Assembly (NCBI GenBank): GCA_036504035.1 | Contig: DASXVV010000006.1 | Span: forward strand, 109,030-173,029 | Length of the DNA: 64,000 bases | Direction: 5' to 3' | DNA from: Candidatus Deferrimicrobiaceae bacterium | GTDB taxonomy: Bacteria > Desulfobacterota > Deferrimicrobia > Deferrimicrobiales > Deferrimicrobiaceae | Part shown: positions 52,684 to 62,106 of the stretch, piece by piece | Layout of the letters: each line of letters opens with the position of its first letter | Numbering within the stretch: the stretch's first letter is position 1 | Notes under the pieces: generated by a model | Databases searched by the model: none | What the model was told of the DNA's origin: nothing | The model's input: only the letters and a program-made list of their open reading frames with translations | Position numbers and translations under genes: made by a program

Positions 52684-53388
52684 ATGCTCATCAATATAGA
52701 AGAAACGGCACGCCTGTTCGACGTATCCGAGAAGGAAGTCCTCCGGTGGATCCGGAAAGGGGGTCTCCCCGCCTCGCAGATCGAGGGGCAGTTCGAGATC
52801 AACCGGATGGAACTGCTCGAATGGGCCACCGACAAGGGCATCAAGGTGCCGTCGGAGCTGTTCGCGGCCGCGGACGCCGAGGAATCGCGGCCGCTGCCCA
52901 CCCTGCTTGCCGCCCTCGAGAGGGGGGGAATCCATCGGGACGTTCCCGGGGACGACCGGCAGGCGGTCCTCCGGAGCGTGGTCGGCCTGCTGCCGCTGCC
53001 GCCCAAGGTCGACGCCGGCTTCCTGCTCCAGGTGCTGCTCGCCCGCGAGGCGCTCGGATCGACCGCGATCGGCGACGGGATCGCCATCCCCCACGTCCGC
53101 AACCCGATCCTGCTCAACCAGGCGACGCCGTTCATCGCCCTGTGCTTCCTGGCGAAGCCGATCGACTTTCAGGCGCTCGACGGGAAACCGGTGCACATCC
53201 TGTTCACGCTGGCGAGCCCGACCGTGAAGTGCCACCTGCACCTGCTGTCGCGGCTGGCCTTCGTCCTGCGCAACCCGGCTTTCAAGGCGGTCCTTTCGGG
53301 CCCGTACGACCCGGCGAAGATTCTCGGGACCGTCGCGACGCTCGAAGCAGGGATCACATCGACCAGGCCAGCAGCGCCGCCAAGGTAA
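52684..53388 (+). CDS. Helix-turn-helix domain fused to a PtsN-like PTS IIA domain
   Basis: This 234-residue protein begins with a MerR/excisionase-like helix-turn-helix (about 1-55, MLINIEETARLFDVSEKEVL, with the recognition helix near RWIRKGGLPA) and continues with an EIIA-Ntr/PtsN-type domain (about 85-225) that holds the phosphorylatable His137 in AIPHVRNP. It may be a regulator whose DNA binding or partner binding depends on phosphorylation by the PTS. No PTS enzymes are nearby. The last 35 bases overlap the convergent HyfB-like gene. It stands between the glycan genes and the Ehr-like complex, and either could be its target. Confidence 0.78.
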   Translation: MLINIEETARLFDVSEKEVLRWIRKGGLPASQIEGQFEINRMELLEWATDKGIKVPSELFAAADAEESRPLPTLLAALERGGIHRDVPGDDRQAVLRSVVGLLPLPPKVDAGFLLQVLLAREALGSTAIGDGIAIPHVRNPILLNQATPFIALCFLAKPIDFQALDGKPVHILFTLASPTVKCHLHLLSRLAFVLRNPAFKAVLSGPYDPAKILGTVATLEAGITSTRPAAPPR

Positions 53389-55360
53389 ACACCATGTAAA
53401 GGATGTAGAGGTGCAGCCGGCCGTGCTGCAGGCCGCGCAGGACCGACAGTCTTTCGTTCGCGCGCGCCAGGAACGGCAGATACGCCAGATCGAGCACCGC
53501 CTCGGGCACGTGGATCTCGAACCGCCCGGCCCCGGGCAATAGCCTCCCGAGCTCCGGCTCCCGCCGGTGCGGCCGCAGGATTCCCCTGAACAGCGAGACG
53601 ATCATGTCGGCGAAGGACGAGGCCGTGTACTGGATCCGGGGCGTCGGCCGGAGGTAGGCGCACCCCCAGGTCGGCGCCAACGGGGACGCGGCCGCCTTCG
53701 TCCGCGACAGGAACAGGAGCGTCGCCCCGACGCAACCGGCCGCCAGTGCAAGGTCGAGCGCGGTGATCCACCCGAGCGGCGCCAGGCCGGACGGGGAGAT
53801 CCCCGCCGCGTCTGCGGAAGGGACGGACGCCGCGACAGCCGCATCGAGGAGTCCGCCCAACAGGACCGGCGCCAGCCCGATCGCGACGCAAACCAGGGCG
53901 AGCACCGACATCGCCCCGACCATCCATCGGCCTTCCCCGTGGGCCTCCTCCGGGAGAGCGACGCGCGGCGTCCCCAAGAACACGACCCCGTAAACCTTGA
54001 CGAAACAGGCCAGCGCCAGCCCCCCCGTCAGCGCGAGCGACGGCACCGCGAGCGCAGTGAAGGCGGCGGCGGACGTGTGCTTGCCCGTGGCACCGGCGAA
54101 CAGGCCGAGATAGACCAGCAGCTCGCTGACGAAGCCGTTGAGCGGCGGCAGCCCGCAGATCGCCGCAGCGCCCACCAGGAAAAGGATCGCGGTGCGCGGC
54201 AGGCGCCGGGAGAGCCCCCCCATCCGGTCGATCTCCCGGGTCCCGGCCGCGTGGATGACGGAGCCCGCCCCGAGGAACAGCAGCCCCTTGAACGTCGCGT
54301 GGTTGAGCACGTGGAGCAGCGCGCCCGCCATCCCGAGGACCATGAGCGGCCCGTTATGCGTCGCCCGCCCGATCAGCGACCCGCCGAGGCCCAGGAGGAT
54401 GATCCCGATATTCTCGATGCTGTGGTAGGCCAGGAGCCGCTTGAGGTCGTGCTGCCCGATCGCGAACGCCACGCCGGCCACCGCCGAGACGATGCCGAGC
54501 AGAAGGACCGCGATCCCCCACCAGAGCGGGATGCCGGCGAAGAACGACATGGCCCGGACGAACCCGTAGACCCCGACCTTCAGGACGACACCCGACATGA
54601 CCGCCGAGACGTGACTGGGGGCGGACGCGTGCGCCGAGGGGAGCCAGATGTGCAGCGGCATCATGCCCATCTTCATCCCGAAACCGAACAGGGCGGCGAG
54701 GAAGAGCCAGGCCGGCGCGACGCCGTCCGCCGGCACCGAGCCCGCGGCCGGGAAAAGGTAGCTCCCCGTCGCTTGGAAGAGCAGCGGGAAGAAGGCGAAG
54801 AGCGCGAGCGTTCCGATGTGCGTCGTGATCAGGTAGAGGGCGCTTGCCTCCCGGACCTCCTCCTTCTCGTCCTCGGTGGACAGGACCAGCCAGGCGGCGA
54901 GCGCCATGATCTCCCAGGCGATGAGGAAGAGGACCCCGTTGCGCGCCATCGCCACCCACGCCATGGCCGACGTGAGCAGGCCGAAGAAGAAGGTGAGCTT
55001 CGCCGCGGAGCGGGGATAGGCGTCCGCGGGCCGGTAGTCGAGCGCGTAGAAGGCGCAGCACGCGGGAACGATGAAGATGGGCAGGAGGAAGAGCGCCGAG
55101 AGGGGATCGACGCCGAATTCGCAGGGGCCGAAGGGCAGCGTCCAGGAAAATTCGAAGGTCTCGGTCCGGCGAAGGAGAAGCGCCGAGACGCTCCCGCCCG
55201 CACCGATCGCCGCCGCCGCGCCCATCATGAACGCGGCCACCTTCTGCCCCGTCCGCGGGGAAGTCATCCGGAACGCCATCGGAACTCCGGAAAGGGCGGC
55301 GAGCGTCGACGCGAGGATCAACAGGACGCCCGGAGCGAGCCAGTCGCCGATCACGGCCAT
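53354..55360 (-). CDS. HyfB-like antiporter subunit (paralog 1, divergently encoded)
   Basis: This 668-residue protein of the NuoL/MrpA/HyfB antiporter-like family has many membrane helices and the conserved segments FMMGAAAAIGAG, PLHIWLPSAHASAPSHVSA and GTREIDRMGGLSRRLP. It should pump protons or sodium in the membrane arm of a complex I-like machine. Its ATG follows GGGAGGTGAT, a very strong ribosome site. It is transcribed away from paralog 2 (55566-57566), with which it shares many blocks. Its last 35 bases overlap the convergent HTH-PTS gene. Confidence 0.88.
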   Translation of the reverse strand: MAVIGDWLAPGVLLILASTLAALSGVPMAFRMTSPRTGQKVAAFMMGAAAAIGAGGSVSALLLRRTETFEFSWTLPFGPCEFGVDPLSALFLLPIFIVPACCAFYALDYRPADAYPRSAAKLTFFFGLLTSAMAWVAMARNGVLFLIAWEIMALAAWLVLSTEDEKEEVREASALYLITTHIGTLALFAFFPLLFQATGSYLFPAAGSVPADGVAPAWLFLAALFGFGMKMGMMPLHIWLPSAHASAPSHVSAVMSGVVLKVGVYGFVRAMSFFAGIPLWWGIAVLLLGIVSAVAGVAFAIGQHDLKRLLAYHSIENIGIILLGLGGSLIGRATHNGPLMVLGMAGALLHVLNHATFKGLLFLGAGSVIHAAGTREIDRMGGLSRRLPRTAILFLVGAAAICGLPPLNGFVSELLVYLGLFAGATGKHTSAAAFTALAVPSLALTGGLALACFVKVYGVVFLGTPRVALPEEAHGEGRWMVGAMSVLALVCVAIGLAPVLLGGLLDAAVAASVPSADAAGISPSGLAPLGWITALDLALAAGCVGATLLFLSRTKAAASPLAPTWGCAYLRPTPRIQYTASSFADMIVSLFRGILRPHRREPELGRLLPGAGRFEIHVPEAVLDLAYLPFLARANERLSVLRGLQHGRLHLYILYMVFTLAALLAWSM

Positions 55361-55565
55361 ATCACCTCCCGGAATAAAACAATGTCACGCACAAAATGAA
55401 ATCCCGCGCAAAATCAATTTTATCGGAGCAGTTTGTCATCTTCCGCCCCTTTGTGCTAAATTGGGGCGCAGTTCCGGAATCGAGCCTCATTATGACCCTA
55501 GATCACTCCGCAAAATATGACAAGCCCGGGCGTCCTCCTGCCCTGCCCTCCCTTCCGGTGACGGC
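55361..55565. other. 205-base divergent region between the two hyfB paralogs
   Basis: This AT-richer gap must hold the promoters of both hyfB-like genes. I see a strong ribosome site for the minus-strand gene, a repeated GCGCAAAAT-like element and a plus-strand GTG start with a weak ribosome site. I could find no convincing sigma-54 pair and no clear sigma-70 pair. Confidence 0.5.
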
Positions 55566-57566
55566 GTGACGGGTTTCGGGCCGGACGAATTCCCGTTGGC
55601 CATTGCGCTGATCGGTTGCGCGACCGCCCTGCTGGCGCTGTCCGGCATCCCCGGCCTCTTCCTACGGCATCGTCCCGGGTGGGGCCAGAATTTCGCGGCT
55701 GCCGCGACCGTCGTCGCCGCGCTCGCGGGCCTGTCCTCGGCGGTTTCCCTGCTCCTCTTCCCCGATCCCTCCTCCTGGCTCCTCGACTGGAATCTCCCGT
55801 TCGGCGACTGTGAAGTCGCGGTCGACGCGCTGTCCGCCCTGTTCCTGATCCCCGTCTTCCTCGTCTCGGCCTGCGCCGCCGTCTACGCGATCGGCTACCA
55901 TCCCGCCCGGGAGCACCGGGACACCGAGCCGGGCATGACCTTCTTCACCGGAATCCTGGCCGCCGCGATGGTGCTGCTCCTGATGGCCCGCAACGGCGTC
56001 CTGTTCATCATGGCGTGGGAGGCCATGGCGCTGTCCGCCTGGTTCCTGCTCACGACCGACCGCGGCAAGCCCGAGGTGCAGCGGGCAGGCACCGTCTACC
56101 TGTTCGCCACCCACATCGGCACCATGGCGCTTTTCGTCCTGTTCGCCGTGCTCCGGACCGAGACCGGCACCTTCGGATTTCCCGGCATCCGCGCGCTCGC
56201 CTCGACCGGTCCCGCGACGGCGATCTTCCTGCTGGCGCTCTTCGGGTTCGGCGCCAAGGCGGGGCTCATGCCGCTGCACACCTGGCTCCCCGCCGCCCAC
56301 GCCAACGCCCCCAGCCACGTGTCGGCCCTATTGTCCGGCGTCATGCTCAAGATGGGCATCTACGGCATCGTGCGCGTCGCCTTCCTCTTCCAGGCGCCGC
56401 CCGCCTGGTGGGACATCCTGCTGGTCGTCATGGGCGCGATGACGGCCGTCCTGGGCATCGCCTTCGCGACGTCGCAGCGCGACCTGAAGCGCATGCTCGC
56501 CTGCAGCAGCATCGAAAACATCGGGATCATCACGCTCGGCCTCGGTCTCGGGATGGCCGGCATCCGGCGCGGGAACACCACGCTGGCGCTCCTCGGCGTC
56601 GCCGGCGCCTTCCTGCACGTGCTCAACCACAGCCTCTTCAAGCCGCTCCTGTTCCTCGGCTCGGGCGCCCTGATCCACGCCACCGGCACCCGGGAGATCG
56701 ACCGGATGGGCGGCCTCGCCAAGAGGATGCCCACGACCGCCCTCCTGTTCCTCGTCGGCTCCGCGGCCATCTGCGGCCTCCCGCCGCTCAACGGCTTCGT
56801 CGGCGAATTCCTCATCTACCTCGGCATCTTCTCCGACGCCCGGGGCGCGGCCGCCCCATGGCCCGCCCTCCTGGCGCCGGTGCTCGCCCTGGTCGGCGGC
56901 ATCGCGGCGATCGGCTTCGTGAAGCTCTACGGCATCGCGTTCCTCGGGAACCCCCGCTCGCCCGAGGCCGCGACCGGCCACGAGGCGGGCAAGGCCATGC
57001 TTCTGCCCATGGCGCTGCTGGCCATCCTGTGCTGTGTCGTCGGCGTCGTTCCGCAGCCGATCATCCGCCTGGTCGAGCCGGCCGCCTCCTCCCTGATGCC
57101 CTGGCCGCCCGCGCCGGGCGGGGCGATCGCGACGCTTCCGTCGATCGGCTGGCTCTCCGTCGCGAGCGGCGGCCTCCTCGCGCTTGCCGCCCTGATCGCG
57201 CTGCTCTTCCGGCGCCGGCTGGCCGCCGCGCCCTCCGCCGTCGCGCCCACATGGGGATGCGGCTATCTCGCCCCCTCTCCCCGGGTCCAGTACACGGGCA
57301 CCTCCTTCTCCGAGCTGCTCGTCAACCTGTTCGAGGGCGCCGTCCGCCCCGACCGCACGCCGCCGATCCTCTCCGGGCTCGCCGCCGGGGCGTCGCGCTT
57401 CCGGTTCGCCCCGACCGAGACGATCCTCGACCGGCTGCTCTTCCCGGCCTTTTCCGTCGCAGCGGGCGTCTTCGCCTTCATCCACCGGCTCCAGCACGGG
57501 CAGATGCACATCTATATGCTTTACATCTTCGTCACGCTCTTTCTGCTGATGATCTGGGCACACTAG
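55566..57566 (+). CDS. HyfB-like antiporter subunit (paralog 2)
   Basis: This 666-residue protein starts with GTG at 55566, as no ATG is in frame nearby. It has the same architecture as paralog 1, with PLHTWLPAAHANAPSHVSA and GTREIDRMGGLAKRMP. It heads the plus-strand operon hyfB-hyfC-hyfE-hyfF-hyfG-hyfI, ending 12 bases before hyfC. It would be a proton or sodium channel subunit of the Ehr-like complex. With paralog 1 and HyfF the locus encodes three antiporter-like subunits. Confidence 0.88.
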   Translation: MTGFGPDEFPLAIALIGCATALLALSGIPGLFLRHRPGWGQNFAAAATVVAALAGLSSAVSLLLFPDPSSWLLDWNLPFGDCEVAVDALSALFLIPVFLVSACAAVYAIGYHPAREHRDTEPGMTFFTGILAAAMVLLLMARNGVLFIMAWEAMALSAWFLLTTDRGKPEVQRAGTVYLFATHIGTMALFVLFAVLRTETGTFGFPGIRALASTGPATAIFLLALFGFGAKAGLMPLHTWLPAAHANAPSHVSALLSGVMLKMGIYGIVRVAFLFQAPPAWWDILLVVMGAMTAVLGIAFATSQRDLKRMLACSSIENIGIITLGLGLGMAGIRRGNTTLALLGVAGAFLHVLNHSLFKPLLFLGSGALIHATGTREIDRMGGLAKRMPTTALLFLVGSAAICGLPPLNGFVGEFLIYLGIFSDARGAAAPWPALLAPVLALVGGIAAIGFVKLYGIAFLGNPRSPEAATGHEAGKAMLLPMALLAILCCVVGVVPQPIIRLVEPAASSLMPWPPAPGGAIATLPSIGWLSVASGGLLALAALIALLFRRRLAAAPSAVAPTWGCGYLAPSPRVQYTGTSFSELLVNLFEGAVRPDRTPPILSGLAAGASRFRFAPTETILDRLLFPAFSVAAGVFAFIHRLQHGQMHIYMLYIFVTLFLLMIWAH

Positions 57567-57578
57567 GGGGATTGCTTT

Positions 57579-58487
57579 ATGGCCGATACGATCATCCACC
57601 TGCTGCTCGCCCTGCTGATGCCGCCGCTCCTGCTCGGCGTCATCGGAAAGACCAAGGCGGCGTTCGCCGGCCGCGTGGGGGCGCCTTACCTCCAGCCCTA
57701 CTTCGACCTCGCGCGACTGTTCCGCAAGGGATCCGTCTTCAGCCCGACGACCACCTGGATCTTCCGCGCGGGCCCGGTGGTCACGCTGGCCGCCACGGCG
57801 GCCGCGGCGCTGATGATCCCCTTCGGCAACCACCCGGCGCCGATCTCGTTCGCCGGCGACGCCGTCCTCTTCGCCTACCTCTTCGCGCTCGGCCGCTTCT
57901 TCACGACGCTCGCCGCGCTCGACACCGGGTCCAGCTTCGAAGGAATGGGCGCCGCCCGCGAGGTCACCTTCTCCTGCCTGGCCGAGCCCACCCTGTTCTT
58001 CGCGCTCGTCACGCTGGCCCGCCTGACCGGCAGCCTCTCGCTCACCGGCATGCTGACGGGGTTGCCCGCCGCCGTCTGGCTGGGCGCGGGCGCCTCGATG
58101 ATCCTGCTGCTCTGCGGGATGTTCATCGTCCTGTTGTCCGAGAACTGCCGCATCCCGTTCGACGATCCCAACACGCACCTCGAGCTGACCATGATCCACG
58201 AGGTCATGGTGCTCGATCACAGCGGTCCCGCGTTCGGGCTCATCCTGTACGGCGCCGCCCTGAAGCTGTTCGTCCTGGGCGCCTTCTTCGTCGACATCGC
58301 CCTGCCGTTCGGGGCGAGCAACCCGGCCCTCGAGTGGCCCCTGTTCGTCTTTTCCATGCTCGTGCTGGCCATCCTCATCGGGATGGTCGAATCCGTGATG
58401 GCGCGGCTCCGGCTGGTCCGGATCCCGCAGCTGCTGGTGGCGGCAACGGTCCTGACCGCCTTCTCCATGCTGCTGATACTGAGGTAA
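57579..58487 (+). CDS. hyfC: HyfC/HycD-like membrane subunit (NuoH type)
   Basis: This 302-residue protein matches the NuoH/HyfC family, which lies between the redox arm and the pumping arm. It has several membrane helices and the segment ENCRIPFDDPNTHLELTMIH, which resembles the acidic quinone-side loop of NuoH. The ATG at 57579 follows AGGGGG. It is closely spaced with its neighbours (12 and 3 bases). Confidence 0.9.
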   Translation: MADTIIHLLLALLMPPLLLGVIGKTKAAFAGRVGAPYLQPYFDLARLFRKGSVFSPTTTWIFRAGPVVTLAATAAAALMIPFGNHPAPISFAGDAVLFAYLFALGRFFTTLAALDTGSSFEGMGAAREVTFSCLAEPTLFFALVTLARLTGSLSLTGMLTGLPAAVWLGAGASMILLLCGMFIVLLSENCRIPFDDPNTHLELTMIHEVMVLDHSGPAFGLILYGAALKLFVLGAFFVDIALPFGASNPALEWPLFVFSMLVLAILIGMVESVMARLRLVRIPQLLVAATVLTAFSMLLILR

Positions 58488-58490
58488 CCG

Positions 58491-59132
58491 ATGGTCCCGT
58501 TCGCAGACCAAATGCTCGTGCTGGTCATGCTGATCAACTTCGTGGTGCTGGGGTCGAGCCGGCTGGCGTTCTCCATCCGCGCGGTCGCGGCGCAGGGGGT
58601 CGTCCTCGGCGCCCTGCCGATGATCATCCACCCCCTTTCCTGGCGACTGGCGGGGATCACCGCGGGCATCATCCTCGCCAAGGGGATGCTCATCCCGTGG
58701 CTCATCAACGACGCCGTCCGGAAGGCCCAGATCAAGCGCGAGGTCGAGCCGTTCCTCGGCTACGTGACCACGCTCCTGATCGGCGCCGTCTTCACCGCGC
58801 TCGCCTTCGTCTTCGCCGAGCGGCTCCCGCTCGCCCCCGAGCACCAGGACCTGCTGGTCGTTCCCGCATCCATTGCCACGCTATTGACCGGCTTCCTCGT
58901 GCTGACGTCGCGACGCAAGGCCATCTCGCAGGTCATCGGCTACCTGGTACTGGAAAACGGGATTTTCATCTTCGGCCTCCTCCTGACCGAGGCCATGCCG
59001 ATGATGGTCGAGGCCGGGGTGCTGCTCGACCTCCTGGTCGGCATCTTCGTCATGGGCATCGTGATCAACCACATCAGCCACGAATTTTCCTCGATCGACA
59101 CGTCGCGGCTGCGCACCCTCAAGGAGGACTGA
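58491..59132 (+). CDS. hyfE: HyfE-like membrane subunit
   Basis: This 213-residue protein is hydrophobic, with four or more helices, and starts MVPFADQMLVLVMLINFVVL. The order between HyfC and HyfF and the size agree with HyfE, a subunit with a NuoK-like part, found in group 4 hydrogenases and related complexes. The ribosome site (GAGG, then 6 bases) is good, and the gap to hyfC is 3 bases. Confidence 0.85.
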   Translation: MVPFADQMLVLVMLINFVVLGSSRLAFSIRAVAAQGVVLGALPMIIHPLSWRLAGITAGIILAKGMLIPWLINDAVRKAQIKREVEPFLGYVTTLLIGAVFTALAFVFAERLPLAPEHQDLLVVPASIATLLTGFLVLTSRRKAISQVIGYLVLENGIFIFGLLLTEAMPMMVEAGVLLDLLVGIFVMGIVINHISHEFSSIDTSRLRTLKED

Positions 59133-59136
59133 AGCG

Positions 59137-60579
59137 ATGCTGCTGACCGTCTTCGTCCTCATGCCGCTTGTCGGCGCCCTCCTCGCCTGGGTCGTCCCGT
59201 CGGGCCGGAAGCGCCCGCTGATCCTGCCGATTGTCGGCGCCGCGCACCTGGTCATGACGATCCTGCTCCTGGCCGACACGCCGCCCCCCTCGGCGGGGGG
59301 CTGGATCTTCCTCGACCCGCTCGGGAAAATCGTCCTTTTGAGCATCAGCACGCTGTTTCTCGTGTGCGCGGTCTACGCCGTGGGCTACCTCGCCTACCGC
59401 GAGGAGCGGTCGAACCGGGTACTCTGCATGGGGCTCCAGGTCTGCCTATCGGCCATGACGCTGGTCACGATGTCGCATCATCTCGGGTTGCTCTGGGTCG
59501 CGCTCGAGACGACCACCGTCGCGATGGCGCCGCTCGTCTACTTCAACCGCAACGCCCGCTCCATCGAGGCGACCTGGAAGTACCTGCTCATCTGCTCGGT
59601 CGGCATCGCGCTGGCGCTGCTCGGCCTCTTCTTCCTCGCCTACTCCACGGTCGTCGCGAAGGCCACCGAGCCGACGCTGCTGCTCGAGCCGCTCATCGCC
59701 TCCGCCTCCCGCCTCAACCCCGGGTGGCTCCACGGCGCGTTCATATTCCTGCTGGTGGGGTTCGGCTCCAAGATGGGGCTGGCGCCGCTGCACACCTGGA
59801 AGCCCGACGCCTACGGCGAGGCGCCGGGGCTCGTGGGGGCGCTTTTGGCCGGAGGGCTCGTCAACTGCGCCTTCCTGGCCGTCCTGCGCGTCTACCAGAT
59901 CTGCATGGCCTCGGGCACCGAGATCGCCTTCTTCCAGCACGCGCTGCTGGCGATGGGGCTGGTCTCCATGGCGTTCGCGGCCGTCTTCATGGTCCGGCAG
60001 GCCGATTTCAAGCGAATGCTCGCCTGGTCCAGCGTCGAGCACGTGGGGATTCTCGCCGTGGCGCTGGGGCTCGGCAAGGGGGCGCTTTTCGGCGCGCTCT
60101 TCCACGTCATCAACAACGGGCTGACCAAGGGGGTGCTGTTCCTCTCCTCCGGCAACATCCACCGCTCCTACGGCAGCAAGACGACCGATGTCGTCAAGGG
60201 GGCGATGCGGCGCGTGCCGTGGTCCGGCGGGCTTTTCCTGGCGGGCTTCATCGCGATCACCGGCTCGCCGCCGTTCTCGCCGTTCATCAGCGAGTACACC
60301 ATCGTCAGCAGCGCCTTCCTGCAGGGCAACGGCGGCGTCGGCGCGGCGTTTCTGCTGCTGCTGACCATCGTGTTCATCGGCATGGCCTCCACCGTCCTTC
60401 CGCTCGTGATGGGCGAGCCGCCGGAGGGGCTCGAGAAAAGCCCTTACCGCGACCGGGTGCTGACGGTCGCGCCGCCGCTCTGCCTGATGGGCGTCGTGCT
60501 GATGCTGGGGCTCTGGATTCCCGGCCCGCTGATGACGCTCTTGCGCGACGGCGCCGCACTTCTGGGAGCGCAACCATGA
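59137..60579 (+). CDS. hyfF: HyfF-like antiporter subunit
   Basis: This 480-residue polytopic protein of the NuoL/M/N type contains GFGSKMGLAPLHTWKPDAYG and SSVEHVGILAVALGLG, conserved in HyfF. The upstream AAGGAGG is an ideal ribosome site. It is shorter than the two HyfB paralogs. The stop overlaps the next start as ATGA. Confidence 0.88.
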   Translation: MLLTVFVLMPLVGALLAWVVPSGRKRPLILPIVGAAHLVMTILLLADTPPPSAGGWIFLDPLGKIVLLSISTLFLVCAVYAVGYLAYREERSNRVLCMGLQVCLSAMTLVTMSHHLGLLWVALETTTVAMAPLVYFNRNARSIEATWKYLLICSVGIALALLGLFFLAYSTVVAKATEPTLLLEPLIASASRLNPGWLHGAFIFLLVGFGSKMGLAPLHTWKPDAYGEAPGLVGALLAGGLVNCAFLAVLRVYQICMASGTEIAFFQHALLAMGLVSMAFAAVFMVRQADFKRMLAWSSVEHVGILAVALGLGKGALFGALFHVINNGLTKGVLFLSSGNIHRSYGSKTTDVVKGAMRRVPWSGGLFLAGFIAITGSPPFSPFISEYTIVSSAFLQGNGGVGAAFLLLLTIVFIGMASTVLPLVMGEPPEGLEKSPYRDRVLTVAPPLCLMGVVLMLGLWIPGPLMTLLRDGAALLGAQP

Positions 60580-62093
60580 AACCCGACTTCCTGATCCTCG
60601 GCAACGGCGCCGCGGCGCCGGCCCGCGACATCCCCGTCTACGAGATCGACCGGTTCCTCCAAGGGATCATCGACGCCGTCGACGATGGCTGGCGGATCTC
60701 GTCCTGGTTCGGGGTGCCCACGCCCGGCGGCGCGACGCTCTATTGCGTGCTTTCCTTCAAGCAGGATGGGCAGATCGGAATCATGGCGGCCGAGGCAGGC
60801 CTGTCCTTCACGTCGATCGCCGGGCTCTGCCCGCAGGCGAGCCTCTTCGAGCGGGAGATCGCCGAGCAGTGCGGAATCGTCCCCGAGGGGCACCCGTGGT
60901 TCAAGCCGGTCCGCTTCCATCGATCGTTCGTCCGCGGGCGGGATGCGTGGGGACGCCCCGAGGCCGACCCGATCCTTCCGGGCATCATGGATTTCTACCG
61001 GGTCGAGGGGGAATCGGTCCACGAGGTGGCGGTCGGGCCGATCCACGCCGGCATCATCGAGCCGGGACACTTCCGCTTCCAGTGCCACGGCGAGCAGGTG
61101 TTCCATCTCGAGATCTCGCTGGGATACCAGCACCGGGGAATTGAGCAGGCGCTGATGGGGGGACCGCACCCCAAAAGCCCCTACATGATCGAGGCGGCGG
61201 CGGGCGACACGACCGTCGGGCACTCGCAGGCGTGGTGCATGGCGCTCGAGGCGCTTTCGGGATGCCGGGTTCCGGCGCGGGCCGAGGCGCTCCGCGGGAT
61301 CGCCCTCGAACTCGAGCGGCTGGCCAACCATACCGGCGACCTGGGGGCGATCGCCGGCGACATCGGCTACCTGCCGACCTCGTCGTTCTGCGGCCGGATC
61401 CGCGGCGACTTCCTCAATATGACTGCGATGATCTGCGGTAGCCGCTTCGGCCGGGGCCTCGTCCGGCACGGCGGGACCGGCTTCGACCTGGGCGCCCGCG
61501 AGGTCGACGAGATGCTCGCAAGACTCGCGGAGGCGCGCCGCGACCTCACCAACGCGGTCGACCTGCTGTGGAACACCCCGTCGGTCATGGGACGCCTCGA
61601 AAACACGGGCGCACTCGCACCCGACCTCGCCCGCGAACTGGGGCTGGTCGGCCCGCCCGCCCGCGCCTGCGGCCTGGCGCTCGACGTCCGCCGCGACCAC
61701 CCCTTCGGCATCTACCGGGTGGCCCAGATCCCGCTGGTCGCGGGGCACCACGGCGACGTCTGCGCCCGAAGCATGATCCGGTGGCTCGAATGCGAGAAGT
61801 CGCTCGACTTTATCGGCGAGCAGCTGCTGCAATTGCCGGGCGGCCCGTTCCGCAACCCCGGCGGCGAGCTCGCACCGGGGCACGTGACGGTCGCCATGAC
61901 CGAGGGTTGGCGCGGCGAGATCTGCCACGTCGCACTGACCGACGCGTCGGGGCGCCTGGCCCGCTACAAGATCGTCGATCCCTCGTTCCACAACTGGCAG
62001 GGGCTCTCGATCGCGCTCAGGGGACAGCAGATCTCCGATTTCCCGCTCTGCAACAAGAGCTTCAACCTGTCCTACTGCGGATTCGACCTGTGA
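60576..62093 (+). CDS. HyfG-like large subunit lacking the [NiFe] cysteines (Ehr type)
   Basis: This 505-residue protein has an N-terminal NuoC-like domain and a C-terminal large-subunit domain related to HyfG/HycE/NuoD. In true group 4 hydrogenases the nickel is held by CxxC motifs. At the first motif position this protein has IEAAAGDTTVGHS (residues about 205-217), so the two cysteines are replaced by Ala209 and Thr212. At the C-terminal motif it has FNLSYCGFDL, with only one cysteine (Cys501). It therefore should not bind a [NiFe] centre and cannot be a normal hydrogenase. The end is complete, so it is not truncated. This matches the energy-converting hydrogenase-related (Ehr) complexes. 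Confidence 0.88.
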   Translation: MKPDFLILGNGAAAPARDIPVYEIDRFLQGIIDAVDDGWRISSWFGVPTPGGATLYCVLSFKQDGQIGIMAAEAGLSFTSIAGLCPQASLFEREIAEQCGIVPEGHPWFKPVRFHRSFVRGRDAWGRPEADPILPGIMDFYRVEGESVHEVAVGPIHAGIIEPGHFRFQCHGEQVFHLEISLGYQHRGIEQALMGGPHPKSPYMIEAAAGDTTVGHSQAWCMALEALSGCRVPARAEALRGIALELERLANHTGDLGAIAGDIGYLPTSSFCGRIRGDFLNMTAMICGSRFGRGLVRHGGTGFDLGAREVDEMLARLAEARRDLTNAVDLLWNTPSVMGRLENTGALAPDLARELGLVGPPARACGLALDVRRDHPFGIYRVAQIPLVAGHHGDVCARSMIRWLECEKSLDFIGEQLLQLPGGPFRNPGGELAPGHVTVAMTEGWRGEICHVALTDASGRLARYKIVDPSFHNWQGLSIALRGQQISDFPLCNKSFNLSYCGFDL

Positions 62094-62106
62094 CGGAGGA
62101 CGCACG

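Noticed and set aside
55361..55565. A sigma-54 promoter between the hyfB paralogs
   Set aside because: I found no GG-N10-GC arrangement close to the -24/-12 consensus on either strand.
56328..62093. Long alternative frames over the hyf genes (minus 56328-58844 and plus 59364-62093)
   Set aside because: Both are shadows of genes with conserved antiporter or large-subunit motifs. Only the final part of the second frame is the real hyfG.
60576..62093. A functional [NiFe] hydrogenase large subunit
   Set aside because: Both nickel-binding motifs have lost cysteines (Ala209 and Thr212 in place of the CxxC, and one cysteine only at the C-terminus).
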